From Corynebacterium humireducens NBRC 106098 = DSM 45392 (GTDB lineage: Bacteria > Actinomycetota > Actinomycetes > Mycobacteriales > Mycobacteriaceae), in assembly GCF_000819445.1 (NCBI RefSeq), contig NZ_CP005286.1:372001-436000 (forward strand): a DNA stretch of 64,000 nucleotides. Reading direction: 5' to 3'. Position numbers and translations under genes: made by a program. Positions 9,055 through 16,960 of the stretch are shown here, in pieces (within the stretch, counting starts at the first letter, position 1; each line of letters starts with the position of its first letter). The notes beneath the pieces are model-generated. The model saw only the letters and a program-made list of their open reading frames with translations. It did not search any database and had not been told where the DNA came from.

Positions 9055-9561
9055 ATGTTCCGCAGCCTGCGCAATACCGTCACCGGCCTCGTCGCCCTCG
9101 ACGGACTGGCGGTGACGGCCGCCTGCGGACTCCTGCCCGATGCCGGCCCCGCCGTGGAGAGGATGCAGCACAACGCCGCTGAACAGGGGCTGGACGGGGA
9201 GGTCCGCTTCCTGGCCCGTTCCATCGGCGGACTGGGGACCGCCCCGCACGTCACGGTCTCGGGGTAGCGGGCCACGCCGGAGGATCTGGAGAGACTGCTC
9301 GAGCTTCTCCGGCAGAGCGAGCAGGTGGCCCGCGACATGAGGACGGAGCGGCTGGGTGTGAGCGTGAGGATGACGGTGGAGGACGGCCACGCCGACCTGC
9401 TGCCGACGCTCGCCGGGCGACTGCGTTCCCTGGACCGGGGGACGTGGGCCTTCGCGCGGGTCGACGGCATGACGCTGAAGACCGTCGTCGGGGGAGCCTG
9501 GGAGCACCCCGCGGAGAGCCCGGAGGAGGAGGCGTGGCGGGCGATCCTCGAGAAGCGGTGA
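9055..9561 (+). pseudogene. Small exported protein interrupted by an in-frame TAG
   Basis: From the ATG at 9055 the frame runs 70 codons to a TAG at 9265-9267 and continues in the same frame to a TGA at 9559-9561, which would make 168 residues. The first part has a hydrophobic N-terminus ending in VTAACG, like a weak lipobox or signal peptide. The second part (TPEDLERLLELLRQSEQVAR onward) is an ordinary amphipathic sequence that looks like the rest of the same protein. A single C-to-T change in CAG would explain the break. Function not recognised. An internal start at 9325 could still express a 78-residue tail. Confidence 0.55.
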
Positions 9562-9587
9562 TTTGGATTCCCACCTGCCCCTATGGT
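9559..9587 (+). promoter_or_regulatory. Candidate promoter of the rplN operon
   Basis: TGATTT (9559-9564), a 17-base spacer and TATGGT (9582-9587) form a plausible sigma-A promoter of the corynebacterial TAnnnT type. It would give a leader of about 170 bases before rplN. The leader contains a small hairpin (CCCTGAACAGGGG at about 9657-9668). This fits a second promoter placed inside the ribosomal region, because rplN here does not follow rpsQ directly. Confidence 0.35.
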
Positions 9588-9762
9588 TGAATATCCGGGT
9601 TGACCGTGCTGGTCGGCGACGTGTGCTTTTCCGGACGCGACGCCGAGACCCTTCGACCCTGAACAGGGGTTCGTCGATAAGCGCGGAAAACTGCAAGACA
9701 TAGACCAGGTGCGTTCAGGCCGGAAATCTGACGCACGTCAATCCAGGTCAAGGAGACCCATC

Positions 9763-10131
9763 GTGATCCAGCAGGAATCGCGTCTCAAGGTCGCCGACAA
9801 CACCGGTGCACGTGAAATTCTGTGCATCCGCGTGCTCGGCGGTTCCGGTCGACGCTTTGCTGGCATTGGCGACGTCATCGTCGCCACTGTCAAGGAGGCC
9901 GCCCCGGGCGGCAACGTGAAGGCCGGCGAGATCGTCAAGGCCGTCATCGTCCGCGCCAAGAAGGAGACCCGTCGCACCGACGGCTCCTACATCCGCTTTG
10001 ATGAGAACGCTGCCGTCATCATCAAGCCCGACAACGAGCCCCGTGGTACCCGTATCTTCGGCCCTGTCGCCCGCGAGCTGCGCGACAAGAAGTTCATGAA
10101 GATCGTGTCCCTGGCTCCGGAGGTGATCTAG
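9763..10131 (+). CDS. rplN: 50S ribosomal protein L14
   Basis: L14 sits at the 30S-50S interface and contacts 16S and 23S rRNA. The 122-residue length and the opening [20 protein letters not shown] are typical for the family. The GTG start at 9763 is chosen because AAGGAGA lies six to seven bases upstream. The gene is the first of a rplN-rplX-rplE operon, with rplX starting immediately after its stop. Upstream are the GTPase pair and a broken gene rather than rpsQ, so the ribosomal cluster is split here, as in other corynebacteria. Confidence 0.98.
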   Translation: MIQQESRLKVADNTGAREILCIRVLGGSGRRFAGIGDVIVATVKEAAPGGNVKAGEIVKAVIVRAKKETRRTDGSYIRFDENAAVIIKPDNEPRGTRIFGPVARELRDKKFMKIVSLAPEVI

Positions 10132-10446
10132 TTGAAGATTCACAAGGGCGATATGGTCCTCGTCATCTCTGGCCCCGACAAGGGTGCCAAGGGCAAGGTC
10201 ATCCAGGCGTTCCCGCAGACCGAGAAGGTTCTCGTCGAGGGCGTCAACCGCATCAAGAAGCACGTCGCCGACTCCTCCCAGGAGCGTGGCGCACAGTCCG
10301 GCGGCATCGTCACCCAGGAGGCCCCGATCCACGTCTCCAACGTGATGGTCCTGGACTCCGACGGCAACCCGACCCGCGTCGGCTACCGCTTCGACGAGAA
10401 CGGCAAGAAGGTCCGTGTCTCGCGTCGTAACGGGAAGGACATCTAG
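10132..10446 (+). CDS. rplX: 50S ribosomal protein L24
   Basis: L24 is an early assembly protein of the large subunit. The 104-residue product carries the KOW motif near its N-terminus ([19 protein letters not shown]), which is diagnostic. It starts with TTG directly after the rplN stop, with no intervening base, and its Shine-Dalgarno sequence (GGAGG) lies inside the end of rplN. Translational coupling to rplN is therefore likely. Length and ending ([11 protein letters not shown]) are normal for actinobacteria. Confidence 0.97.
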   Translation: MKIHKGDMVLVISGPDKGAKGKVIQAFPQTEKVLVEGVNRIKKHVADSSQERGAQSGGIVTQEAPIHVSNVMVLDSDGNPTRVGYRFDENGKKVRVSRRNGKDI

Positions 10447-10448
10447 GC

Positions 10449-11003
10449 ATGAGCGAGAACTACACCCCCCGTCTGAAGACCCGTTACCGTGAGGAGATCC
10501 GCACCAAGCTCGGTGAGGAGTTCTCCTACGACAACGTCATGCAGATCCCGGGCGTCGAGAAGGTCGTCGTCAACATGGGCGTCGGCGAGGCTGCCCGTGA
10601 CTCCAAGCTGATCAACGGCGCACTCGAGGACCTGACCCTCATCACCGGTCAGAAGCCGCAGCTGCGTCGCGCCAAGCAGTCCATCGCGAACTTCAAGCTC
10701 CGCGAGGGCATGCCGATCGGTGCCCGCGTCACCCTGCGTGGCGACCGTATGTGGGAGTTCCTCGACCGTCTGCTGACCGTCGCCCTCCCGCGTATCCGTG
10801 ACTTCCGCGGTCTCTCCGACCAGCAGTTCGACGGCCACGGCAACTACACCTTCGGCCTCACCGAGCAGACCATGTTCTACGAGATCGACGTCGACAAGGT
10901 CGACCGCCCGCGTGGTATGGACATCACCGTCGTCACCACCGCGACCAACAACGACGAGGGTCGTGCTCTGCTCCGCGAGCTCGGCTTCCCGTTCAAGAAG
11001 TAA
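10449..11003 (+). CDS. rplE: 50S ribosomal protein L5
   Basis: L5 binds 5S rRNA and forms an inter-subunit bridge. The 184-residue product contains the family signature around [20 protein letters not shown] and the C-terminal [20 protein letters not shown]. It begins two bases after the rplX stop and ends the rplN-rplX-rplE operon; a strong hairpin terminator follows at 11016-11049. In many bacteria rpsN (S14) and rpsH would follow directly. Here rpsH comes only after two unrelated genes and S14 is absent from this stretch. Confidence 0.98.
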   Translation: MSENYTPRLKTRYREEIRTKLGEEFSYDNVMQIPGVEKVVVNMGVGEAARDSKLINGALEDLTLITGQKPQLRRAKQSIANFKLREGMPIGARVTLRGDRMWEFLDRLLTVALPRIRDFRGLSDQQFDGHGNYTFGLTEQTMFYEIDVDKVDRPRGMDITVVTTATNNDEGRALLRELGFPFKK

Positions 11004-11015
11004 CCACTTCTTCCC

Positions 11016-11049
11016 GACGCCCCCTTCCCCTCGTGGGAAGGGGGCGTTC
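11016..11049 (+). terminator. Rho-independent terminator after rplE
   Basis: GACGCCCCCTTCCC (11016-11029) pairs with GGGAAGGGGGCGTT (11035-11048) around a five-base loop. The T tract is short (GTTCGTCGTT), as is common in GC-rich genomes. It separates rplE from the channel gene at 11077. Confidence 0.8.
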
Positions 11050-11076
11050 GTCGTTGCCGGGGGAGGGGCTGGTTCA

Positions 11077-11895
11077 ATGGCGGGTATGCAGCCGATCCAC
11101 TCCAGCGCGACTGCCGCGATCACCGCGAAGGTCGCGCTTTTCGACGCCGACCTCCCCCGCTTCGCCGTCCGCTCCATCCTGGCGGGCGTCTACCTCACCC
11201 TCGGCACCGCTTTCGCGGTGGTGGCCGGCAACGCGGTCGAGGTCCTGGCCCCCGGGCTCGGGGGCGTCGTCTTCGCCCTGCTCTTCGGCCTGGGACTGTT
11301 CTCCATCGTGGTGCTGGACTCCGAGCTGGTGACGGGCAACATGATGTCCATGTCCTACGGGGTGGTCGCCCGCCTGGTGTCCGTGCCGAAGGCCCTGTGG
11401 CTGCTGGTGGTGTGCACCGTGTTCAACCTGGTCGGCGCCCTGCTGGTGGGGCTGGCGCTGGGGCAGGCGGCGAAGTTCTCGGGCCTGACACCGGACCACC
11501 TGCTGGGTGTCCTCACCGCGGGCAAGCTGGTGAAGGGGCCGGCGCTGGTGGAGGCGATCCTGGCGAACTTCGTGGTGAACATGGGCATCCTCGCGGCCCT
11601 GCGGACCCCGGACATCACCGCCAAGTTCTTCAGCATCGTGCCGCTCATCGCCATCTTCGTCGGGCTGGGGCTGGAGCACGTCGTGGCCAATTTCTCCCTG
11701 TTCAGTCTGGCGTTGTTCTCGGTGCCGTCCGTGCTGTCCGCCCCGGCGGTGGCCCTCAACTGGTCCGTCGTGTGGCTGGGCAACCTCATCGGCGGGGGAC
11801 TGCTCATCGGAGGGGTCTACGCCTGGCTGGCGGGTGGGGAGGCGGACGCGGAGGCGCCGGTGAGGTCTCCCGCGACTCCGGGACGTCCGGGCTAA
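11077..11895 (+). CDS. Formate/nitrite transporter (FNT) family channel
   Basis: FNT proteins are pentameric channels for small monovalent anions such as formate, nitrite or hydrosulfide. This 272-residue protein has six predicted helices. It shows the family sequences DSELVTGNMM (second helix region), NFVVNMG (half-helix) and LGLEHVVANFSLF, which correspond to the conserved SELFTGN and EHxVAN motifs. The ATG at 11077 is preferred because GGAGG lies ten bases upstream; an ATG at 11086 is a weaker choice. It lies alone after the rplE terminator and overlaps the convergent ATP-grasp gene by four bases. The transported ion cannot be told from sequence. Confidence 0.85.
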   Translation: MAGMQPIHSSATAAITAKVALFDADLPRFAVRSILAGVYLTLGTAFAVVAGNAVEVLAPGLGGVVFALLFGLGLFSIVVLDSELVTGNMMSMSYGVVARLVSVPKALWLLVVCTVFNLVGALLVGLALGQAAKFSGLTPDHLLGVLTAGKLVKGPALVEAILANFVVNMGILAALRTPDITAKFFSIVPLIAIFVGLGLEHVVANFSLFSLALFSVPSVLSAPAVALNWSVVWLGNLIGGGLLIGGVYAWLAGGEADAEAPVRSPATPGRPG

Positions 11896-12816
11896 CGGCA
11901 ACCCAAGTCAGGGGAGAGCCCCGGCTCGAGGTCCGCGGTGAGGTCCTCCAGGAGGGCGTCGAGGATCTCCGGCGCCAGGGCGCTGTGCGCGCCGAAGCGG
12001 GCGTTGACCGAGAGGACCACGGGGCGTCCGTCGGCCAGGCAGCGGAGACTGACGTTGACGGGGCCCCGCAGCCCGAGCGCCCGGGCCGCCCCCAGGGCGA
12101 TCCGGCCGACCTCCGGGTGCTCGTCCGCGGGGAGGCGCTGGACCTCGCGCCCACTGCCGTCCTCTCCGCCGAGCTTCTCGACGACGACCACTGTCGGCGG
12201 TTTGTCCCCTGGGGGGGGGGAGGTAGACCATCGGGGCGAACTCCTGCCCCGGTGCGAACTCCTGGAGGAGGACGTTCTCGCCGACGTCCGCCCACTCGGA
12301 CTCCGCCATCAGGCCCGGGTGGATCTCCCGTACCCAGCGGGGACCGCGGCACTCCCGGGGCTGGATGACGGCGCGGTCACCGACCGCCTCCACCATGGTG
12401 GCCGGATCCTGGTGGAACTCCGGACGGGTGAAACGGGGGATGGGGACCCAGCTCTCCTCCAGGAGCAGCATGGTGCGGTACCTGTCGCAGGAGACCTCCA
12501 CGTCAGCGGGCTCCGGGACCACGACCCGGGCCGGGTAGAAACGACACTCCCGGGCGGCCCGGGCCAGGGCCGGGAGCTCCTCCTGGACGGTGGGGATGAT
12601 CACGTCGACGTCGTGGCGCCGGACGAGGTCGCTGAGGTTGTCGATCAGGTCCGGGTCGCTGGCCGCCGGCACCTGTTCGGCGGCGTGGAGGGCGGGGTGG
12701 TCGACGGGTTCCGTGTCGACCCCGATGATGCGGTGGTGGCTGTGGCGTGCCTCCGCGAACTGGGCGAGGAGGGCTTCACCGGCCGGGCCCTGGACACCAG
12801 TGATGAGGATGTTCAT
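11892..12816 (-). pseudogene. ATP-grasp-type protein with a frameshift in a ten-G tract
   Basis: From the ATG at 12816 the frame reads MNILITGVQGPAGEALLAQF, a nucleotide-binding-like N-terminus followed by the pre-ATP-grasp pattern of carbamoyl-phosphate-synthase-like ligases. After MVYLPPP the frame fails in a run of ten G on the plus strand (12211-12220). The correct continuation (GDKPPTVVVVEKLG to VLSVNARFG, an ATP-grasp C-terminal pattern) lies in another frame and ends at 11892. Nine or twelve C on the coding strand would restore a protein of about 307 residues. The gene has a strong Shine-Dalgarno sequence (AAGGAGGTAG) and promoter. It may be a pseudogene, a phase-variable gene or a sequencing error. 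Substrate unknown. Confidence 0.7.
12211..12220. repeat. Ten-G homopolymer within a coding region
   Basis: An uninterrupted run of ten G on the plus strand lies inside the ATP-grasp gene. Loss of one base would restore the reading frame. Such tracts slip during replication and are also error-prone in sequencing. Confidence 0.95.
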
Positions 12817-12936
12817 GGGACTACCTCCTTCGCTGTGTCGGTCGGGGCCCGGCAGCGGGCGTGCAACGCGGGCCCGGACCGGCAGGGGCTGGAGCCCCGT
12901 GGTTCCCGGGACGGTGGTCGGTGTAACGTCACTACA

Positions 12937-12965
12937 ATTTTAGGACCATCGCCTGAGGCCGTCAA
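12937..12965 (-). promoter_or_regulatory. Promoter of the ATP-grasp gene
   Basis: Read on the minus strand, TTGACG (12965-12960), a 17-base spacer and TAAAAT (12942-12937) form a near-consensus sigma-A promoter. It would start transcription at about 12930 with a leader of about 114 bases. The region 12817-13102 holds this promoter in a short AT-rich patch (about 12925-13000) and otherwise shows nothing I can identify. Confidence 0.6.
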
Positions 12966-13102
12966 TCAATTGTATAGAGGTATTATCACTCTGACCTGCA
13001 GTTTTGCCGGGGATAGCTTTGTGTCGGGGGGATTGCGGGAAGCGGTGGGGGTGCGCCGGGGTGTGCTGTGACGCCCGGACGAGGTGAGAATCCGGAGGGA
13101 TT

Positions 13103-13131
13103 TTGGTATCCGGGGCGCGGACCTGTAGTCT
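13103..13131 (+). promoter_or_regulatory. Promoter of the rpsH-rplO operon
   Basis: TTGGTA (13103-13108), a 17-base spacer and TAGTCT (13126-13131) fit the corynebacterial sigma-A pattern. The same TTGG(T)-17/18-TAnnnT form is seen before infA and rplM in this window. Predicted transcription start is about 13138. Confidence 0.6.
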
Positions 13132-13137
13132 TGACCG

Positions 13138-13358
13138 CTGGACTTGTGTTCCCGTGAGGGAACGCCGGCCAATCCAAGAACTGAACATCCCAACTTTGTT
13201 GCAGGCCCCCCGCCAATCTGTGGCGACCGGGTGAAAAGCGGCAGCGAGCGCCCCAGACTACTGAGTCTGCGGGAGCGTCAAGTGGCCCGACGGAACACCC
13301 TGTTAACGCCCCTCGGTGGGAGCGGAACCGTGACGAGAAAGGTATACGGTCACAACAC
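13138..13358 (+). promoter_or_regulatory. Long 5' leader of the rpsH operon
   Basis: About 220 bases separate the predicted transcription start from rpsH, with no convincing gene. The leader contains two clear small hairpins: GTTCCC-gtga-GGGAAC (13148-13163) and CAGACT-actg-AGTCTG (13254-13269). A structured leader here could bind a ribosomal protein for autoregulation, S8 being the usual repressor of this operon in other bacteria. That role is inference. Confidence 0.35.
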
Positions 13359-13757
13359 ATGACCATGACTGACCCCATTGCCGACATGCTGTCGCGCGTG
13401 CGCAACGCAAACCATGCGCACCACGACACCGTGTCGATGCCGTCCTCGAAGATCAAGGTGAACATCGCCGAGATCCTCAAGCAGGAGGGCTACATCGCCA
13501 ACTACACCGTCGAGGACGCCAAGGTCGGCAAGACCCTGTCCCTCGAGCTGAAGTACGGCCCGTCCCGCGAGCGTTCCATCGCTGGTGTCCGCCGCGTCTC
13601 CAAGCCGGGTCTGCGCGTGTACGCCAAGTCCACCAACCTGCCGCAGGTCCTCGGTGGCCTGGGCGTGGCGATCATCTCCACGTCCCAGGGCCTCCTGACC
13701 GACCGCCAGGCTACCGAGAAGGGTGTGGGCGGAGAAGTTCTCGCCTACGTCTGGTAA
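13359..13757 (+). CDS. rpsH: 30S ribosomal protein S8
   Basis: S8 binds the central domain of 16S rRNA and in enterobacteria represses the spc operon by binding its mRNA. The 132-residue product begins [18 protein letters not shown] and ends with the conserved [11 protein letters not shown], both standard. It heads the operon rpsH-rplF-rplR-rpsE-rpmD-rplO. The start at 13359 follows AGAAAGG; a second ATG two codons later is an alternative that would not change function. Confidence 0.98.
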   Translation: MTMTDPIADMLSRVRNANHAHHDTVSMPSSKIKVNIAEILKQEGYIANYTVEDAKVGKTLSLELKYGPSRERSIAGVRRVSKPGLRVYAKSTNLPQVLGGLGVAIISTSQGLLTDRQATEKGVGGEVLAYVW

Positions 13758-13774
13758 CAGGGAGGATTTGAACA

Positions 13775-14311
13775 ATGTCGCGTATCGGTAAGAACCCGAT
13801 CACCATCCCGTCCGGCGTCACCACCTCGGTGAACGGCCAGCTCGTCGAGGTCAAGGGCCCGAAGGGCACCCTGTCCTTCGAGGTCCCGGCCCCGATCACC
13901 GTCGCCGTCGAGGACAACGAGATCGTTGTCTCCCGTCCGGACGATCACCGCCAGAACCGCGCACTCCACGGTCTGTCCCGCTCCCTCGTCAACAACCTGG
14001 TTGTCGGCGTGACCGAGGGCTACACCATCAAGATGGAGATCTTCGGCGTCGGTTACCGTGTCCAGGCCAAGGGCAAGAACCTCGAGTTCTCCCTGGGCTA
14101 CTCCCACCCGATCCTGATCGAGGCTCCGGAGGGCGTCACCTTCGCGGTCGACGGCACCACCAAGTTCTCCATCACGGGTATTGACAAGCAGCAGGTCGGA
14201 CAGATCGCAGCCAACATCCGTCGTCTGCGGAAGGACGACCCCTACAAGGGCAAGGGCATCCGCTACGAGGGTGAGCAGGTCCGTCGCAAGGTCGGAAAGA
14301 CGGGTAAGTAA
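13775..14311 (+). CDS. rplF: 50S ribosomal protein L6
   Basis: L6 lies near the factor-binding site of the large subunit. The 178-residue product starts [15 protein letters not shown], and its C-terminus contains the family signature [27 protein letters not shown] Shine-Dalgarno sequence precedes the ATG, 17 bases after the rpsH stop. The rplR start follows within four bases. Nothing unusual is seen. Confidence 0.98.
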   Translation: MSRIGKNPITIPSGVTTSVNGQLVEVKGPKGTLSFEVPAPITVAVEDNEIVVSRPDDHRQNRALHGLSRSLVNNLVVGVTEGYTIKMEIFGVGYRVQAKGKNLEFSLGYSHPILIEAPEGVTFAVDGTTKFSITGIDKQQVGQIAANIRRLRKDDPYKGKGIRYEGEQVRRKVGKTGK

Positions 14312-14314
14312 GCA

Positions 14315-14713
14315 ATGAGCACTGAGAACACCAAGCGCACCCCGGTCGGCAAGGACATCTCCACCCGCCGTCGCGAGGCTCGCGCACGTCGTCACTTCCG
14401 TATCCGCAAGACCCTGCGTGGCACCCCCGAGGCGCCGCGTCTGGTCGTGCACCGCAGCTCCCGCCACCTGCACGTCCAGGTCATCGACGACCTGGCCGGC
14501 CACACCCTGGTCGCCGCCTCCTCCATGGAGCCGGAGATCCGCTCCTTCGAGGGCGACAAGAAGGCCAAGGGCGCAGAGGTCGGCAAGCTCATCGCTGAGC
14601 GTGCCAAGGCCGCAGGCATCGAGCAGGTCGTCTTCGACCGTGCGGGCTACAAGTACCACGGCCGCATCGCCGCTCTGGCTGATGCCGCTCGTGAAGGTGG
14701 TCTGAAGTTCTAA
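14315..14713 (+). CDS. rplR: 50S ribosomal protein L18
   Basis: L18 helps attach 5S rRNA to the large subunit. The 132-residue protein shows [18 protein letters not shown] and the C-terminal [20 protein letters not shown] expected for the family. It starts at an ATG three bases after the rplF stop and is separated from rpsE by 40 bases that hold only a Shine-Dalgarno sequence. Confidence 0.98.
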   Translation: MSTENTKRTPVGKDISTRRREARARRHFRIRKTLRGTPEAPRLVVHRSSRHLHVQVIDDLAGHTLVAASSMEPEIRSFEGDKKAKGAEVGKLIAERAKAAGIEQVVFDRAGYKYHGRIAALADAAREGGLKF

Positions 14714-14753
14714 TGACCATCTCCATCAAGAACATCAACGGAAGGAATGCGTA

Positions 14754-15395
14754 ATGCCGGGACGTGAACGGCGTGACGGCGGACGCTCCGCCGACAACAC
14801 CAACGAGCGCAACGAGCGCCAGGGCCGCGGCGGCAACCGTCGCGACCGCGACGATCGTCGCAACCAGCAGCAGGACGAGCGCGACAAGTACATCGAGCGC
14901 GTCGTCACCATCAACCGTGTCTCCAAGGTCGTCAAGGGTGGTCGTCGCTTCAGCTTCACCGCTCTCGTGATCGTCGGCGACGGCCAGGGCATGGTCGGCG
15001 TCGGCTACGGCAAGGCCAAGGAAGTTCCCGCCGCCATCCAGAAGGGTGCAGAAGAGGCTCGCAAGAACTTCTTCCGCGTCCCGATGGTCGGTGGCACCAT
15101 CACCCACCCGGTCCAGGGTGAGGCTGCAGCGGGCATCGTCATGCTCCGCCCGGCCGCCCCGGGTACCGGTGTCATCGCCGGTGGCGCAGCCCGCCCGGTG
15201 CTTGAGTGCGCCGGTGTCCAGGACATCCTCTCGAAGTCCCTGGGTTCCGACAACGCCATCAACGTCGTCCACGCCACCGTGGCCGGCCTGAAGCAGCTGG
15301 TCCGCCCCGAGGAGGTCGCCGCACGTCGCGGTAAGACCCTCGAGGAGGTCGCCCCGGCTCGTATGCTGCGCGCACGCGCAGGTCAGGAGGCGTAA
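14754..15395 (+). CDS. rpsE: 30S ribosomal protein S5
   Basis: S5 contributes to decoding accuracy and mRNA unwinding at the ribosome entry. The product has 213 residues. A highly charged N-terminal extension of about 50 residues, rich in Arg, Asp and Asn, precedes the conserved core ([20 protein letters not shown] to [15 protein letters not shown]). Such extensions are normal in actinobacterial S5. The ATG follows GGAAGGAAT. It lies between rplR and rpmD in the expected order. Confidence 0.98.
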   Translation: MPGRERRDGGRSADNTNERNERQGRGGNRRDRDDRRNQQQDERDKYIERVVTINRVSKVVKGGRRFSFTALVIVGDGQGMVGVGYGKAKEVPAAIQKGAEEARKNFFRVPMVGGTITHPVQGEAAAGIVMLRPAAPGTGVIAGGAARPVLECAGVQDILSKSLGSDNAINVVHATVAGLKQLVRPEEVAARRGKTLEEVAPARMLRARAGQEA

Positions 15396-15398
15396 ACC

Positions 15399-15584
15399 AT
15401 GGCACTGAAGATCACCCTCGACAAGGGTTACATCGGTGAGAAGCCGAAGACCCGTGCAAATCTGCAGGCCCTCGGCCTGCGGAAGATCCGCCAGTCCGTG
15501 ATCAAGCAGGACAACGAGGCCGTCCGCGGTCAGATCCACGTTGTCCGCCACCTGGTCACGGTCGAAGAAGTGGCAGGGGAGTAG
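15399..15584 (+). CDS. rpmD: 50S ribosomal protein L30
   Basis: A 61-residue L30, the normal length. It contains the family sequence [20 protein letters not shown] followed by GLRKIRQSV. It begins three bases after the rpsE stop and ends six bases before rplO, so the three genes are tightly packed in one operon. No anomalies. Confidence 0.97.
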   Translation: MALKITLDKGYIGEKPKTRANLQALGLRKIRQSVIKQDNEAVRGQIHVVRHLVTVEEVAGE

Positions 15585-15589
15585 GAACC

Positions 15590-16039
15590 ATGAGCGATAT
15601 CATCAAGCTCCACGATCTGCGTCCCGCAAAGGGCGCCAACAAGCCCAAGCACCGCGTCGGTCGCGGTGAGGGTGGCAAGGGCGGCAAGACTGCCGGCCGC
15701 GGCACCAAGGGCACCAAGGCCCGCAACAAGGTTTCCGCAGCGTTCGAGGGTGGCCAGATGCCGCTCCAGATGCGTCTGCCGAAGCTCAAGGGCTTCAAGA
15801 ACCCGAACAAGGTCACCTTCCAGGTCGTCAACGTCGTCGACCTCGAGAAGGCCTTCCCGAACGGTGGCGACGTCACCGTGGCCGACATCGTTGCAGCGGG
15901 CCTCGTGCGCCCGAAGCAGCCGGTGAAGGTCCTGGGCAACGGCGACCTCGGCGTCAAGCTGAACGTCACCGCGACCAAGTTCTCCAAGTCTGCCGTCGAG
16001 AAGATCGAGGCAGCCGGCGGAACCGTCACCGAGGCCTAA
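15590..16039 (+). CDS. rplO: 50S ribosomal protein L15
   Basis: L15 is a late-assembly protein of the large subunit. The 149-residue product shows the basic glycine-rich N-terminus ([21 protein letters not shown], read here as [18 protein letters not shown]) and the C-terminal [14 protein letters not shown]. It ends the spc-type operon and is followed by a very strong hairpin terminator. secY, which in many bacteria is directly downstream, lies 2.3 kb further on. Confidence 0.98.
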   Translation: MSDIIKLHDLRPAKGANKPKHRVGRGEGGKGGKTAGRGTKGTKARNKVSAAFEGGQMPLQMRLPKLKGFKNPNKVTFQVVNVVDLEKAFPNGGDVTVADIVAAGLVRPKQPVKVLGNGDLGVKLNVTATKFSKSAVEKIEAAGGTVTEA

Positions 16040-16064
16040 GACAGCTTCGCGACGCCACGTCGTC

Positions 16065-16102
16065 ACAGCACCCCCGCACCGTCCACCGGTGCGGGGGTGC
16101 TG
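16065..16102 (+). terminator. Rho-independent terminator after rplO
   Basis: ACAGCACCCCCGCACC (16065-16080) pairs with GGTGCGGGGGTGCTGT (16087-16102 region) around a short loop, followed by CGTTGG. The stem is about 16 pairs. It also lies at the 3' end of the convergent membrane gene and may act on both strands. Confidence 0.85.
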
Positions 16103-16113
16103 TCGTTGGCGGG

Positions 16114-16413
16114 TCAGTCGGTCACGGGTTGGGGGTGGGAGAAGCCGAAGATGGCGAAGCCGAGAAGCAGGACGAGGAAGGGGGCGGCGATGGCCACCAG
16201 CGCGACGATCCCCAGGATCCACCTGCGCTGTGCGAGGGCGACGAGGGTGGCGAAGATCAGCACCGGCACCAGGACGACGTAGTAGCTCGTGTACATGGTC
16301 TGACCCCACTCGTGCGGGACCGTCCAGATGACGTAGCTGAAGGCCCACTGCAGGGCCACGAGGGTCCAGGCGAGAGGGCCGAAGGAGGGGCGTCGGAATG
16401 CATCGAGTCGCAT
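16114..16413 (-). CDS. Small membrane protein, three predicted helices
   Basis: A 99-residue protein starting at the ATG at 16413, with hydrophobic segments at about 13-32, 41-60 and 66-90 (GILVALVAIAAPFLVLLLGF-like). I do not recognise the family; it resembles short SPW- or DUF-type membrane proteins. It is divergent from the MarR regulator with 63 bases between starts. On its own strand a -10 box CATACT sits six bases before the ATG, suggesting a leaderless transcript. The shared upstream region contains the putative MarR operator, so it is the most likely regulated target. Confidence 0.7.
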   Translation of the reverse strand: MRLDAFRRPSFGPLAWTLVALQWAFSYVIWTVPHEWGQTMYTSYYVVLVPVLIFATLVALAQRRWILGIVALVAIAAPFLVLLLGFAIFGFSHPQPVTD

Positions 16414-16457
16414 GAAAACAGTATGACATGTGGTACGGCCACGCGCCTGATATGTAA

Positions 16458-16473
16458 CCAGTTGTACAATTGG
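16458..16473. promoter_or_regulatory. Palindromic operator overlapping the marR -10 box
   Basis: CCAGTTGTACAATTGG is a near-perfect 16-base palindrome (one mismatched pair). Its centre contains TACAAT (16465-16470), a good -10 box placed six bases before the regulator's ATG. A regulator bound here would block its own promoter and could also affect the divergent gene. MarR-family proteins typically bind 16-20 base palindromes of this kind. Confidence 0.55.
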
Positions 16474-16476
16474 GGC

Positions 16477-16941
16477 ATGGACACCTCCGCCGACCACACC
16501 CGTGAGGCGCTCTTCGCCGGCGTCCTCCTCCTGGCCAACCGCATGCAGCGCGAGTACGACTCCCGGCTCGCGCCCCTCACCCTCAAGCAGTGGCTGGCGC
16601 TGGCGGTGGTGGACAACCTCCCGCAGCCCGTGCCCTCGGTGGGCGTCATCGCGCGGGCTCTGGGCACCACACACCAGAACACCAGCAAGCTCCTCAGGGC
16701 GCTGGAGGCCCGCGGACTGCTGGAGTCCGCCCCGTCGCCGGAGGACCAGCGCGCCCGCACGATCGCGGTGACCCCGGCGGCCCGGATGTCGCCGGAACAG
16801 GAGGAGTGGGGGCAGCGGATGCTCGACGAGCTGTACGCGGGCGTCGACAAGCAGGAGCTGGCCACCTGCCTGCACGTGCTGGAGCGCATGTCCCGCAACC
16901 TGTGCGGCGAGAGCCTGCTGCCGCCGAAAGGGGAGGGGTGA
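16477..16941 (+). CDS. MarR-family transcriptional regulator
   Basis: A 154-residue winged-helix regulator. The DNA-binding part lies at about 38-100 (LTLKQWLALAVVDNL, SVGVIARALGTTHQNTSKLL, then the wing GLLESAPSPEDQRARTIAVT), with dimerisation helices at both ends. The DQRARTIAVT wing with its Asp and Arg is typical of MarR. The ATG at 16477 is only six bases after a TACAAT -10 box, so the transcript is probably leaderless. It likely represses itself and the divergent membrane gene through the palindrome at 16458-16473. The effector is unknown. Confidence 0.85.
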   Translation: MDTSADHTREALFAGVLLLANRMQREYDSRLAPLTLKQWLALAVVDNLPQPVPSVGVIARALGTTHQNTSKLLRALEARGLLESAPSPEDQRARTIAVTPAARMSPEQEEWGQRMLDELYAGVDKQELATCLHVLERMSRNLCGESLLPPKGEG

Positions 16942-16960
16942 CCGTGTCCGTCCTCGCCTG

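Noticed and set aside
9325..9561. Separate 78-residue gene after the TAG
   Set aside because: Its frame is continuous with the upstream part, so a split gene is the simpler explanation.
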